Source: Alishewanella aestuarii B11
GTDB lineage: Bacteria; Pseudomonadota; Gammaproteobacteria; Enterobacterales; Alteromonadaceae
Length of the DNA: 64,000 nt
Direction of reading: 5' to 3'
NCBI RefSeq assembly: GCF_000280055.1
Contig: NZ_ALAB01000011.1
Location: forward strand, 51,906 to 115,905
Positions 25,660 through 35,441 of this stretch are shown piece after piece. Made by a program: the position numbers and the translations under genes. Within the stretch, counting starts at the first letter, position 1. Each line of letters begins with the position of its first letter. Below the pieces are notes generated by a model. The model searched no databases, was not told the DNA's origin, and saw nothing but the letters and a program-made list of their open reading frames with translations.

Positions 25660-28600
25660 ATGCGGATTGCCAGTTATGCAATAGAAAAGCAAATCAATAC
25701 CTGGTTATTGATTATGCTGTGTTTTTTAGGCGGTTTATGGGCGCTGGTCAGTATTGGCAGGTTGGAAGATCCGGCCTTTACGCTGAAAGAAGCGGTGATA
25801 ATGACCTACTACCCCGGAGCGACGGCGGTAGAGGTGGAGGAAGAAGTGACAGAGCTGCTGGAGTCCGGCATTCAGCAGTTATCGCAGTTAAAACGTATTA
25901 CCTCCAAGTCGATGCCTGGTAAATCGGAGATCCGGGTACAAATTCAGGATAAATACGATGGCAGTCAGATGCCGCAAATTTGGGATGAGCTCAGACGCAA
26001 GGTCAATGACGCCAGTATGCGCTTACCCGCTGGGGTGATGAAACCGATCGTCAATGACGACTTTGGCGACGTGTTCGGCATCTTTTATGCGGTAACCGCC
26101 GAGGGCTTTTCGGATCGCGAAATCCGTGAGCTGGCCACCTTTTTACGCCGCGAAATGTTAACGGTTAACGGCGTCGCTAAGGTGCAAACAGCCGGTGAGC
26201 CGGAAGAGCAAATCAGCGTTGAAATTTCGCAGGAACGCTTACTGGGCATCGGCTTGCCGCTGCAGCTGGTGGTCAATACCTTGCAAACCGAGAATGCCGT
26301 AGCGGCCGCAGGTTCGGTGCAGGTCGGCGATAAAAGGGTACGGCTGATCAGCAAGCCGGGCTTAGACTCCATCAGAGCCATTGAGAATCTGCGTATCGGC
26401 AAACCTGGTTCTACTGAACAACTGAGTATCTTTGATGTCGCTACGGTAAGCCGTGGCGAGGTAGAGGTGCCGACACAGTTGATCCGCTTCAATGGCCAGC
26501 CGGCATTTACGCTGGCTATTTCCGGTCTGACGGACGCCAATATTGTCGATGTCGGCAAAGCGGTCGACCGGCATCTGGCCAGTCTTGCAGAGCGGATCCC
26601 ATTAGGGGTTACCCTACATCCGATTTATCAGCAACATCTGGTAGTCGATAACGCCATTAACGACTTTATCGTCAATCTGGTGCTGTCCGTAGTGATCGTG
26701 ATAGCGGTGCTATGTCTGACCATGGGTTGGCGTGTTGGCTTGGTCGTTGGCGGTACCCTGTTGCTGACGGTATTGGGCACGGTATTTTTTATGAAGCTAG
26801 CCCATATCGAGATGGAGCGGATTTCGCTTGGTGCCCTGATCATTGCGATGGGGATGCTGGTTGACAATGCGATTGTTGTCGCCGAAACCATGCTGATTAA
26901 TATGCAGCGCGGCCAGAGTTCACGCCAGGCTGCCGGCGAAGCAGCCAGTCGGACCCAGATCCCGTTATTGGGAGCGACGGTGATCGGTATCATGGCCTTT
27001 GCCGGTATCGGCCTGTCGCCGGACAGCACCGGTGAATTCTTATTCTCGTTATTCGCGGTGATTGCTATTTCGCTGCTGCTCAGCTGGGTGCTGGCCATCA
27101 GTGTCACGCCGTTACTGGCGCATTACCTGTTTAAAGTCAGCGCTGACAGTGCCAATCAGGACCCTTATGCAGGTCAGTTCTACCAGCGTTATGCCGGCTT
27201 ATTGCGCCTGGCACTACGCCAGCGGGCGCTAACTCTGGGTGGTCTAGCGCTGTTAACCCTGGTTAGTGTGATCGGTTTTGGTCAGGTTAAGCAGGTGTTC
27301 TTCCCGGCCTCTAACACCCCCATCTTTTATCTGAATTACTTTTTGCCGCAAGGTTCGGATATCCGGGCGACCTCACGCGATCTGGCAGAGATTGAACGCT
27401 TTGTCATGGCGCAGCCTGAGGTGGAATCGGTCAGTAGCTTTATTGGTTCGGGCGCCAGTCGCTTTATGCTGACCTATGCACCGGAGCAACCGAATGCGGC
27501 CTATGGTCAGTTGATTATCCGTACCGCACACCGCGATCAGATCCCACCGCTGATGCAGCGGCTACGCACTGAACTGCCGCCGCGCTTACCACAGGCTGAA
27601 ATCTACACCCAGCAACTGATGTTCGGCCCGGGCAGTGGTGCCAAGCTGCAGGCCAGGGTATCAGGGCCGGATGAGCGTATTTTGCGCCAGTTGGGGCAGC
27701 AAATTACCGAGCTGATGCGCCAGGATGCCAGTATTACCGATTTACGGCAAAACTGGCGGCAGCGTGAGCTGGTGATCGTTCCGGATTTTAACGAGGAGCG
27801 GGCACGGGTCGCGGGCATTAACCGTACTGATTTGGCGCAAACGCTGGAGTTTGCCAGCACCGGGGTGCGCAGCGGTGTCTTCCGTGAACATGATAAGCAA
27901 ATCCCGATCGTGGTCAGACCGCCGGCCTCGGAGCGCTTTGATATCGACCGCCTGCATGATCGGATGATCTGGAGTTCCAGCGACAATACCTATATTCCGA
28001 TCACGCAGGTGATTAATGGGCTGCAAACGCAAACCGAAGAGGCAAAAATTCAGCGCCGTGACCGTTTAAGAACCTTGACCGTCGAAGCGGAGCCGGCACT
28101 GGGTTATACCGCTGACCAGGCGTTAAAGCGTATTAAAGCAAAGGTTGAGGCCTTGCCACTACCCAGCGGCTATCAGCTTAGTTGGGGCGGTGAGTATGAA
28201 AGCTCAGCTGAGGCGCAGCAGTCGTTGGCGGCGCAGTTACCGCTAAGCTTTATCGTGATGCTGGTGATCAGTATTCTGCTGTTTGGCTCGCTAAAGCAAC
28301 CGCTGGTGATTTGGCTGATTGTGCCGATGTCGATCTGCGGCGTGGCGGCAGGCCTGCTGGCATCCGGCTTACCCTTTGGTTTTACCGCGCTGCTGGGGTT
28401 CCTCAGTTTATCGGGTATGCTGATGAAAAATGCCATTGTGCTGGTTGATGAAATTGATCTGCAAAGCGCGCAAAAAACTGACAAGCTGCAAGCCATTATC
28501 GAAGCCAGTACCAGCCGGATCCGGCCGGTAATCCTGGCTGCGCTCACGACTATTCTGGGGATGTTACCGCTGTTGTGGGATGCCTTCTTTAATAGTATGG

Positions 28601-28707
28601 CGGTGACCATAATGGCCGGCCTGGCTTTTGCGACCGTCCTGACACTGATTGCGGTACCGGTATTGTACGCCCTGGTATTCAGAGTCAAAGCGCAGCAGCA
28701 GAGCTGA
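25660..28707 (+). CDS. RND efflux pump inner-membrane permease (AcrB/HAE1 type)
   Basis: This is a 1015-aa twelve-helix transporter with N-terminal I-E-K-Q-I-N-T-W, the porter segment Y-Y-P-G-A-T-A-V-E-V-E, and the helix-4 motif M-G-M-L-V-D-N-A-I-V-V-A-E carrying the proton-relay Asp. It exports drugs or toxic compounds with proton influx. It forms an operon with tetR and the adaptor, 11 bp after the latter. The length and N-terminal style resemble the shorter HAE1 pumps rather than E. coli AcrB (1049 aa). Confidence 0.93.
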   Translation: MRIASYAIEKQINTWLLIMLCFLGGLWALVSIGRLEDPAFTLKEAVIMTYYPGATAVEVEEEVTELLESGIQQLSQLKRITSKSMPGKSEIRVQIQDKYDGSQMPQIWDELRRKVNDASMRLPAGVMKPIVNDDFGDVFGIFYAVTAEGFSDREIRELATFLRREMLTVNGVAKVQTAGEPEEQISVEISQERLLGIGLPLQLVVNTLQTENAVAAAGSVQVGDKRVRLISKPGLDSIRAIENLRIGKPGSTEQLSIFDVATVSRGEVEVPTQLIRFNGQPAFTLAISGLTDANIVDVGKAVDRHLASLAERIPLGVTLHPIYQQHLVVDNAINDFIVNLVLSVVIVIAVLCLTMGWRVGLVVGGTLLLTVLGTVFFMKLAHIEMERISLGALIIAMGMLVDNAIVVAETMLINMQRGQSSRQAAGEAASRTQIPLLGATVIGIMAFAGIGLSPDSTGEFLFSLFAVIAISLLLSWVLAISVTPLLAHYLFKVSADSANQDPYAGQFYQRYAGLLRLALRQRALTLGGLALLTLVSVIGFGQVKQVFFPASNTPIFYLNYFLPQGSDIRATSRDLAEIERFVMAQPEVESVSSFIGSGASRFMLTYAPEQPNAAYGQLIIRTAHRDQIPPLMQRLRTELPPRLPQAEIYTQQLMFGPGSGAKLQARVSGPDERILRQLGQQITELMRQDASITDLRQNWRQRELVIVPDFNEERARVAGINRTDLAQTLEFASTGVRSGVFREHDKQIPIVVRPPASERFDIDRLHDRMIWSSSDNTYIPITQVINGLQTQTEEAKIQRRDRLRTLTVEAEPALGYTADQALKRIKAKVEALPLPSGYQLSWGGEYESSAEAQQSLAAQLPLSFIVMLVISILLFGSLKQPLVIWLIVPMSICGVAAGLLASGLPFGFTALLGFLSLSGMLMKNAIVLVDEIDLQSAQKTDKLQAIIEASTSRIRPVILAALTTILGMLPLLWDAFFNSMAVTIMAGLAFATVLTLIAVPVLYALVFRVKAQQQS

Positions 28708-28716
28708 ACAGTAAAA

Positions 28717-28744
28717 CAGCCGGCCGCGATAGTGCGGCCGGCTG
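28717..28744 (+). terminator. GC-rich hairpin after the RND operon
   Basis: Perfect 11-bp arms cagccggccgc and gcggccggctg enclose a 6-nt loop 9 bp after the pump stop. No T-run follows, so termination may need Rho or the hairpin may mainly protect mRNA ends. Confidence 0.6.
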
Positions 28745-28803
28745 GTGTGTGTGGACGGTGTGACAACAGCGCGTTGCAACGCTAGAGTAGCGCTAAGACA
28801 GCG

Positions 28804-29118
28804 CTATTTAGCGCATTTAATACAACGCTCAGTAAAGGGGATAATATTCAGGCGTTCTACGTTGATATTGTCACCACAACGGGCACACTGATCATAGGTA
28901 CCCTGTTCGATACGCGCCAGGGCGCGTTCAATTTGCTGCAGCTCTAACCGATCCTTTTGTTCCAGCGCATTGAGGACTTCCTCGTTTTCACGCTCCTGCG
29001 CCTGTTCACTAAAATCAGCGCTGCGGCCCATGGCAAAATCACGTTCAATTGCAGCGACCTGACGTTCCAGTTCTAATTTACGGCTAAGTAAGCGGCGTTT
29101 TAGCTCTTGAAATGGCAT
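28804..29118 (-). CDS. DksA/TraR-family zinc-finger protein
   Basis: This 104-aa protein has an N-terminal coiled coil and a C4 zinc finger, C-A-R-C-G-D followed 17 residues later by C-I-K-C. It is shorter than true DksA (about 150 aa) and resembles the small TraR/YbiI-type proteins. It may bind the RNA-polymerase secondary channel. It lacks the clear Asp pair of the DksA coiled-coil tip, so ppGpp synergy is doubtful. It is monocistronic. Confidence 0.88.
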   Translation of the reverse strand: MPFQELKRRLLSRKLELERQVAAIERDFAMGRSADFSEQAQERENEEVLNALEQKDRLELQQIERALARIEQGTYDQCARCGDNINVERLNIIPFTERCIKCAK

Positions 29119-29236
29119 CTGCGGCTCCTGTTTGCTGTGCTACCCGCCTTAACTGTAGCAGACTGCAGTTGGCCTACAGTTGATCTGGCGCACAAAAATT
29201 GTGCAATCGCCGTCGGCGAGCTGTCGGTCAGGCTAA

Positions 29237-31042
29237 CTATTCCGACTGCTGTTCAGCCTGCTGGCGCCACATTCTGGCGTAACTGCCGTTAGCGGCCAGC
29301 AGCTGTTGATGATTCCCTTGCTCAATCAACTGACCATGCTGTAACACCAGAATTTGGTCGGCATCGGTTACGGTAGATAAGCGGTGCGCAATCACTAAAC
29401 TGGTATGTTGTTTCGCCACTTCGCGCATCGCACTGAGGATCGCTTGCTCTGATTGTGAGTCCAGTGACGAGGTGGCCTCATCAAAGATCAGGATCGGCGA
29501 GCCTTTCAGGATGGCTCGGGCAATCGCAATACGCTGCTTCTCCCCCCCGGATACTTTTAAACCGCGTTCACCAACCTGCGTTTGATCGCGTTGCGGTAAG
29601 CTGTTAATAAAGTCCCGCAGGTGCGCCAGGTCAATGGCGCGTTCGATCTCGGCGGCACTGGCATCTGGGTTGGCATAGGCAATGTTTTCGCGAATGCTGC
29701 TATTAAACAGCACCGTATCCTGCGGAACTATCGCAATAGCCCGGCGCAGTGAGTCCAGAGTCAGCTGCCGGATATCCTGGCCATCGACCAGAATTTGTCC
29801 GCTGTCCAGCTCATAAAAACGGTACAACAGGCGGGCAATGGTACTTTTACCGGCACCAGAGGCGCCAACGATTGCGACCTTACTGCCACTTGGTACCTGA
29901 AAACTCAGTTGTTGTAAAATCGGCCGCTCTGCCTGATAGCGAAAACTGACCTGCTGAAAGCTGATTGCCGCTGCCTGCAGCTGCAAGGGCCGGGCATCTG
30001 GCGCATCGACGATTGCTGGCTTGCGGGTAAGCAGTCCGAGCATATTTTCCAAATCGGTCAGAGCCCTGCGGATCTCGCGATAGACAAACCCCAGGAAATT
30101 CAGCGGCAAAAACAACTGAATTAAATAGGCATTTAACATCACCAACTCGCCCAGACTCAGCTGCGCGTTGACCACATCGCGGGCTGCCAGATACATCAAA
30201 GCAGTGACTGCCAGTGCAATAAGCAGTGCCTGCCCCGAGTTTAATAGCAGTAAACTAAGACGGTTCTTTAAACGCGCCTGCTCCCAGCTGGCTAAAAAGC
30301 CGTCATAAATTTGGGCTTCATGCTGTTCATTATTAAAGTATTTAACCGTTTCATAGTTCAGCAGGCTGTCGACGGCGCGACTATTGGTGGTGTTATCGGC
30401 CTGATTGGCTTCGCGGATAAACTTATTGCGCCACTCCGTGACATAGACGGTAAAGAAGATATAGAGCGCAACCGCGACCACGGTAATCAACGCATACAGC
30501 GGAGAGAACAACAGGCTGAAAATGACCGCCACCGCCAGGATCTCCAGCAGGGTCGGTACTATATTAAACATTAAAAAGCGCATCAGAAAACTGAGGCCAT
30601 TGGTACCACGTTCGATATCGCGGCTAATGCCACCGGTTTGCCGATCCAGATGGAAGCTGAGTTCCAATTGATGTAAATGCTGAAATACCTTTAAACCCAG
30701 TTGCCGCATCGCATGTTCGGTGACCCGGCCGAACAGGGCATCGCGTAGCTCACCGAAAAATACCGTGGCAAAACGCAGACCACCGTACAACAGGATCAGC
30801 GCCAGTGGCAGCACTAACAGCGCCTGGCGGCCGGAGTCCAGCGCATCGACAATTTCTTTTAACGCAAAGGGCACCAGCAGGGTTGCCGCTTTAGTGGCAA
30901 TCAGACAAAGCAACGCCAGCAACACCCGGCCTTTAAATGCCATTAAATAAGGCCAGAGGGTTTGCACACTCTGGCCTAATGACATGGCATAGCTACGTTT
31001 TTGTGGTTCAGGTTGTTTGGCCGCGCTGCGCATGCCCCGCAT
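29237..31042 (-). CDS. Atm1-like ABC exporter (fused permease and ATPase)
   Basis: This 601-aa half-transporter has six helices in residues about 35-330 and then a nucleotide-binding domain with Walker A G-A-S-G-A-G-K-S-T, signature V-S-G-G-E-K-Q, Walker B I-L-I-F-D-E-A-T and H-loop I-A-H-R-L-S. The wording of the membrane domain (N-Y-E-T-V-K-Y-F-N-N-E) is typical of the Atm1/HMT1 group. That group exports glutathione conjugates and heavy-metal complexes and should work as a homodimer. It lies 20 bp after ppnP on the same strand. Confidence 0.92.
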   Translation of the reverse strand: MRGMRSAAKQPEPQKRSYAMSLGQSVQTLWPYLMAFKGRVLLALLCLIATKAATLLVPFALKEIVDALDSGRQALLVLPLALILLYGGLRFATVFFGELRDALFGRVTEHAMRQLGLKVFQHLHQLELSFHLDRQTGGISRDIERGTNGLSFLMRFLMFNIVPTLLEILAVAVIFSLLFSPLYALITVVAVALYIFFTVYVTEWRNKFIREANQADNTTNSRAVDSLLNYETVKYFNNEQHEAQIYDGFLASWEQARLKNRLSLLLLNSGQALLIALAVTALMYLAARDVVNAQLSLGELVMLNAYLIQLFLPLNFLGFVYREIRRALTDLENMLGLLTRKPAIVDAPDARPLQLQAAAISFQQVSFRYQAERPILQQLSFQVPSGSKVAIVGASGAGKSTIARLLYRFYELDSGQILVDGQDIRQLTLDSLRRAIAIVPQDTVLFNSSIRENIAYANPDASAAEIERAIDLAHLRDFINSLPQRDQTQVGERGLKVSGGEKQRIAIARAILKGSPILIFDEATSSLDSQSEQAILSAMREVAKQHTSLVIAHRLSTVTDADQILVLQHGQLIEQGNHQQLLAANGSYARMWRQQAEQQSE

Positions 31043-31062
31043 AATTCACTCGTTCAGACTGC

Positions 31063-31344
31063 TTACTGATAGGTGCAAAGGTAAGCGGTATCGCGGGCGA
31101 CTTGCAACTGAAACTTTGCATTAGCCGGCACCTGAAAAGATTGACCGCGGGAAAAGGTTTGCCAGCTGTCGCTACCGGGTAATTTTACCGTCAGCTCGCC
31201 GCTGATCACTGTCATCACCTCGTGCTGGCTGGTACCAAATTCATAGTTTCCCGCTGCCATTACGCCCACAGTTGCTGGTAATTGTTCTCCCTGAAAGGCG
31301 ATAGACGCGACCTGACCGTCGAAATACTGATTTACTTTAAACAT
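31063..31344 (-). CDS. ppnP: Pyrimidine/purine nucleoside phosphorylase PpnP
   Basis: This 93-aa single-domain cupin matches E. coli PpnP (YaiE, 94 aa) throughout, with F-D-G-Q-V-A-S-I, the cupin core [13 protein letters not shown] and C-terminal Y-L-C-T-Y. The enzyme splits many nucleosides with phosphate to the base and ribose-1-phosphate. It lies just upstream of the ABC exporter and could share its transcript. Confidence 0.92.
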   Translation of the reverse strand: MFKVNQYFDGQVASIAFQGEQLPATVGVMAAGNYEFGTSQHEVMTVISGELTVKLPGSDSWQTFSRGQSFQVPANAKFQLQVARDTAYLCTYQ

Positions 31345-31586
31345 CTGGATGTCCTGTTATGGTTGAAAACAGCAGTAAAGCGGAAAAATTCATCCAATGC
31401 CAGTATTTTAGGTGTAAAGACGTCTAAAAATGGTTTTAACATGAATTTACGTTATCTGATGAAGTGTTAATGAAATTGTCATTTAGTTGCAGTAGTCTAG
31501 TTTCCCGTTTTGCCGTCGGGAACAGGTCTGTATCGTAAGTAGGTACTGACTAAGCGCATAACGCCTAACTTTGGAATCGACAAAAG

Positions 31587-34500
31587 ATGAGAATAATAAT
31601 AATCCTGCTCAGTGTGTTACTGATGCAGAGCGCACTCGCGCAGCAACCTATCGCCTATTGGGCACAAAATAACAACACTTTGCCAAGCGGCGGAGCCTTT
31701 AATCCGGCCTCATTTCCGCAGTCAGCTGATGAAGGGCAGGGACAGCTATCTCTGCTTAACTTCGATCAATCGCTGGTGGCAAATGGCAGTTATCAGTATT
31801 TACAGTCCTTTGCTGGCTCGACCATCAACTCTCTCAGTGGTTATGCGGCAGGTGGCTCGCTATCTATCCAGGGTGGTAACAACCTGAGTAATAATGGTGC
31901 AAGTATTCTGATAAAGGTCAGTAGCACGGGTTTGGCCAATCTCAACATTAGTTGGGCGCAGCAAGCTACTGCAACGGGCTTTAACAGTCGCGCCTTGTCC
32001 TGGTCAGTTGATGGTGAAAATTACCAGCTTGTTGCGACTGATACTAACAGCGGCGCTATGGCGATGACGCTACGGCAGTTCGATTTATCGGACGTTAGCG
32101 AGCTGAACGACCAGGCTGAGGTGTTTTTTAAAATTACCCTGACAGGCGCGACTAACGCTACCGGCAATAACCGCTTTGACAATATTTTGATTAGCGGCAG
32201 CCTGATTGCCGACGCTGACCGCATTACAGTATACAACCGTGATTTTGCCACTAACCCCTTTGAAGCAGGTTGGACAGTAGTTAACCGCCAGGGGAGCACC
32301 AGCTGGAGCTGGGATAGCGGCTTCCGTAACGTGACGATCAGCGGCTTTGTGTCTGGTCAACCACAGTGTAATATCGCTGATAGCTGGTTGGTCTCTCCCG
32401 CCTTTAATCTGGATCAGCAAAGTGCTGAGCGGTTAAATTTCGATATTGCCCGCGGTTTTAACGGCGTTAATCCGTTGGAGGTGTATTACTCGGTATCCTA
32501 TGACGGTTCGGGCGCGATTAATCCGGCGGACTGGCTATTACTGACCGAGATCAGTGGCGCAGACTTTACTCAGAATAACGTGCCAAAACGCTTTGGTGAT
32601 TATGAGCAGTTTGCCAATTTAAGCGGGCAGTTGCATCTGGCTTATCGCTATCAGACGGAGGCTGTCGCCAATTGCAGCACCTGGCGCTTATCAAATCTGA
32701 TCCTGACTGCCGATAATCCGTTACCGGCGCAAAACTTTGCCTGTTATAACCCGGCGCTGGCGATTCACCGTTTGCAGGGACAGGGCTTCCAGAGCCCGTT
32801 ACAAGGCGCCCGCGTTCAGGTAGAGGCTGTGGTTACTGCGACTTTCATGGATACGGCGCCAGGTAGTCTGCGCGGTTTCTATCTGCAGGAGCCGGATTAT
32901 CGTACTGACAACAATCCGCTAACCTCTGAGGGTGTCTTTGTTTATGCTGAAGGTACCGATCTGCAAGTGCAAGTTGGCGATCTGCTGCGGGTAGAAGGCA
33001 CTGTTGCCGAGTACTTTGAAGAAACGCAGATCACAGCGTTAACTCAGTGGGCGAACTGTGGCACTAATCAATTATCATCGGTATCGGCATCCTCGATCAC
33101 ACTGCCATTTAATGATTTTATAGAGTTGGAATCTAAAGAAGGTATGTTACTGACAACCGCCACCGATCTGACGGTTTCTGATGTCTTTAACGCAGTCCGT
33201 TTTGGCGAAGTGACGCTGTCAAATGGCCGTTTATTTACCCCTACTCAGTTAGTATTACCGGGTGAGGCAGCACGGCAACTTTCGGCCGCTAATGCCCGTA
33301 ACCGTTTGCTGTTGGAGAATGGCCGTACCGGTACTTTCCGCCAGCCATTTATTGTCGGCGAAGATGGTATCACTGAGGTTTCGGCAACTAACCCTATCCG
33401 CAATGGTTATACTTTAAAAGCGGGTTATCAGGGTATTCTCGGTTATGGCTTTAACGTCTACCGTTTACGCCCGGTCGGAACGCCGGTTTACGACAGCAGC
33501 AGTAATCCACGTACCGCAGCGCCGCAAACTGAGCGCGGTAATCTGCGGATTGCTAACTTTAACGTCGAGAACCTGTTTACTACCTTGAACGTCAGTGGTA
33601 ACAGCTGTGGTCCTAATGCGTTAGCCTGTCGTGGTGCTACCACGGTATCTGAACTGGAGCGGCAACTGGCGAAAACTGTCTCTGCCTTACTGGCGATTGA
33701 CGCCGATATGGTGGCCTTGATTGAGGTTGAAAACGACGCTGATGACAGCACGCTGCAGTTATTAGTTGAGCGCCTGAATCAGTTGGATCTGCGTGCCGAC
33801 TGGGACTATGTGGCAACCGGCAGTGTTGGTACTGATGCTATTAAACCGGCCTTTATTTTCCGGCGGGGCAGCGTGGTACCGCAAGGCGCTTTCGCGGTGC
33901 TGGATGAGTCGGCAGATGCTGATTTTGATACCAGCAGACAGCGTCCGGCGCTGGCGCAGAGCTTTGTCACCGCAGAGGGCGCAGCCTTTACTGCGGTCGC
34001 CGTGCATTTACGTGCCAAGTCTTGTTCCAGCTCTGCCACTGGCGCTGATGCGGATTCCGGTGATGGTCAAAGCTGCTGGAATCAATGGCGTAGCCGCGCA
34101 GCAGCGGCGCTGGGCCGTTGGTTAACCACGGATCCGACCGGCATTGCCGACCCGGACTATGTGATTATGGGCGACTTTAATGCTTATGCTAAAGAAGATC
34201 CGATGCGCATTCTGGAGAATGCCGGTTTTGTGAATGTTGCCGTACTAAACGAAGAGCCTGAATATAGCTACACCTTTATGGGTGAGGCCGGTAGTCTGGA
34301 TCATGCTATGGTCAGCAGCAGCTTGCTATCACAAGTAGTCGCCGCAGCGCCCTGGCATATCAATGCCGATGAAATCGTTAACTTTAACTACAGCGAAGCC
34401 AATCTGGCAAGCAACTTGCCGAAGCCAGCCAGTTTCTATAATGCGGATCCGTTCCGTACCTCGGATCATGACCCGCTGATTATTGAGCTGAATTTACAAA

Positions 34501-34697
34501 AGCCGGTCAAGCGTGGTGATCTGGACCAGAACGGTGTTGTTGATAGTCGGGATATCACTGTGTTCCAACAATTGTTGCGTCAGCCAGCCTTGCTGGGCGC
34601 GGAATATGATTTTAATGGTGACGGTGTTGTCAATCAGCTGGACGTCAGAAGTATGATGTTGTTGTGTGATTTACCTCGTTGCGCCATACCACAATAA
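31587..34697 (+). CDS. ExeM/NucH-like secreted nuclease with C-terminal dockerin-like module
   Basis: This 1036-aa protein has a signal peptide (L-M-Q-S-A-L-A-Q). The N-terminal half is beta-rich, with an OB/lamin-tail-like region near residues 390-500. An endonuclease/exonuclease/phosphatase domain follows (I-A-N-F-N-V-E-N-L-F; I-E-V-E-N-D; V-H-L-R-A-K; M-G-D-F-N-A-Y; S-D-H-D-P-L). This order is that of ExeM-type extracellular DNases. The last 60 residues carry two calcium-loop repeats, D-L-D-Q-N-G-V-V-D-S-R-D and D-F-N-G-D-G-V-V-N-Q-L-D, which is a dockerin-type module. The neighbouring gene encodes a cohesin-like protein. A typical ExeM ends instead in a GlyGly-CTERM tail. Confidence 0.88.
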   Translation: MRIIIILLSVLLMQSALAQQPIAYWAQNNNTLPSGGAFNPASFPQSADEGQGQLSLLNFDQSLVANGSYQYLQSFAGSTINSLSGYAAGGSLSIQGGNNLSNNGASILIKVSSTGLANLNISWAQQATATGFNSRALSWSVDGENYQLVATDTNSGAMAMTLRQFDLSDVSELNDQAEVFFKITLTGATNATGNNRFDNILISGSLIADADRITVYNRDFATNPFEAGWTVVNRQGSTSWSWDSGFRNVTISGFVSGQPQCNIADSWLVSPAFNLDQQSAERLNFDIARGFNGVNPLEVYYSVSYDGSGAINPADWLLLTEISGADFTQNNVPKRFGDYEQFANLSGQLHLAYRYQTEAVANCSTWRLSNLILTADNPLPAQNFACYNPALAIHRLQGQGFQSPLQGARVQVEAVVTATFMDTAPGSLRGFYLQEPDYRTDNNPLTSEGVFVYAEGTDLQVQVGDLLRVEGTVAEYFEETQITALTQWANCGTNQLSSVSASSITLPFNDFIELESKEGMLLTTATDLTVSDVFNAVRFGEVTLSNGRLFTPTQLVLPGEAARQLSAANARNRLLLENGRTGTFRQPFIVGEDGITEVSATNPIRNGYTLKAGYQGILGYGFNVYRLRPVGTPVYDSSSNPRTAAPQTERGNLRIANFNVENLFTTLNVSGNSCGPNALACRGATTVSELERQLAKTVSALLAIDADMVALIEVENDADDSTLQLLVERLNQLDLRADWDYVATGSVGTDAIKPAFIFRRGSVVPQGAFAVLDESADADFDTSRQRPALAQSFVTAEGAAFTAVAVHLRAKSCSSSATGADADSGDGQSCWNQWRSRAAAALGRWLTTDPTGIADPDYVIMGDFNAYAKEDPMRILENAGFVNVAVLNEEPEYSYTFMGEAGSLDHAMVSSSLLSQVVAAAPWHINADEIVNFNYSEANLASNLPKPASFYNADPFRTSDHDPLIIELNLQKPVKRGDLDQNGVVDSRDITVFQQLLRQPALLGAEYDFNGDGVVNQLDVRSMMLLCDLPRCAIPQ

Positions 34698-34717
34698 TTT
34701 GATAAGGAAAGAAAATA

Positions 34718-35278
34718 ATGAAAGCAATGCTCTTAACGATAGTTTTATTTTTCAGTAGCTACAGTCATGCCGCTTTAGTTCAGCTGCATTCCGAGCGTAG
34801 TGTGTATCAACTGGGTGAAACCATCACGGTAACACTGAAAATTTCTGATTTTTCTGAAACACTTGGCGGTTTTACTGCAGAAATGCTGTATCCGAAGACA
34901 CTGTTAACCCTATTGGGTTGGCAGTTTGGTACCGGTTTTGATGATGGGCTGGGGGACTATCCTTTTGATGATCACGATGCGGACGCCGGTGTGATCTTTG
35001 TGTCTAATTATGCCGATATTTGGGCTGACGAGAGCGTGCTGGCATCAAAGCAAGGTAACAGCTTCGTACTTGCTACCTTTAGCCTGTTAGCCAGCAGTGT
35101 TGGAGAGCTGTGGTTAGGCCTTACCCCTGCTCAGCTGAGTGTATTGAGTTTTGATAATCAATTTATCGATGTAACCGGCAGTGGTTTAGCTCTAACCATT
35201 AATCCGGCTCAGGTGCCAGCACCAGCGGCCTTACTGTTGATCCTGTCTGGTTTGCTGTTAATGCGTCGTCGCGCCTAA
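34718..35278 (+). CDS. Cohesin-like PEP-CTERM surface protein
   Basis: This 186-aa protein has a signal peptide (F-S-S-Y-S-H-A-A). A cohesin-like beta-sandwich pattern follows: Y-Q-L-G-E-T-I-T-V-T-L, then L-G-G-F-T-A-E-M-L-Y-P-K-T-L-L, and later F-V-L-A-T-F-S-L-L. The C-terminus is V-P-A-P-A-A, a hydrophobic stretch and R-R-R, a PEP-CTERM variant for exosortase sorting. It starts 20 bp after the dockerin-bearing nuclease, with ribosome site aaggaaag. It may be the surface anchor of that nuclease. The cohesin assignment comes from residue pattern only. Confidence 0.75.
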   Translation: MKAMLLTIVLFFSSYSHAALVQLHSERSVYQLGETITVTLKISDFSETLGGFTAEMLYPKTLLTLLGWQFGTGFDDGLGDYPFDDHDADAGVIFVSNYADIWADESVLASKQGNSFVLATFSLLASSVGELWLGLTPAQLSVLSFDNQFIDVTGSGLALTINPAQVPAPAALLLILSGLLLMRRRA

Positions 35279-35326
35279 TAGCGACATCTACCGGCAGCGG
35301 ATCAGCTGCCGGGATATAAAGCATAA

Positions 35327-35353
35327 GGGGCCGCGATAGCAGGCTCCTTTTTT
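35327..35353 (+). terminator. Terminator of the nuclease/cohesin operon
   Basis: The stem ggggcc/ggctcc (one mismatch) with a 9-nt loop is followed by T6. An additional perfect hairpin, ccggcagc/gctgccgg (35291-35312), lies just before it, 13 bp after the stop. Confidence 0.65.
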
Positions 35354-35414
35354 ATTTAACAAAATTGCTGCCGCGAGCTCAGTTAACTTAATTGGCAGGG
35401 TGGTAAATAAAAAA

Positions 35415-35440
35415 GCCGGTCTGTTGACCGGCCTTTTTTA
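35415..35440 (+). terminator. Terminator used as group II intron insertion site
   Basis: A 7-bp perfect stem, gccggtc/gaccggc, with tetraloop tgtt is flanked by A6 on the left and T6 on the right, so it works on both strands. The intron begins two bases after its T-run. Confidence 0.85.
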
Positions 35441-35441
35441 T

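Noticed and set aside
31418..31425. A perfect MetJ box-like octamer (agacgtct) upstream of the nuclease gene
   Set aside because: MetJ needs two or more tandem boxes; only one is present and the genes beside it have no link to methionine.
31470..31500. Pho-box-like half site (ttgtcattta) before the nuclease gene
   Set aside because: Only one half site is seen, with no second repeat at 11-bp spacing, so PhoB control is not supported.
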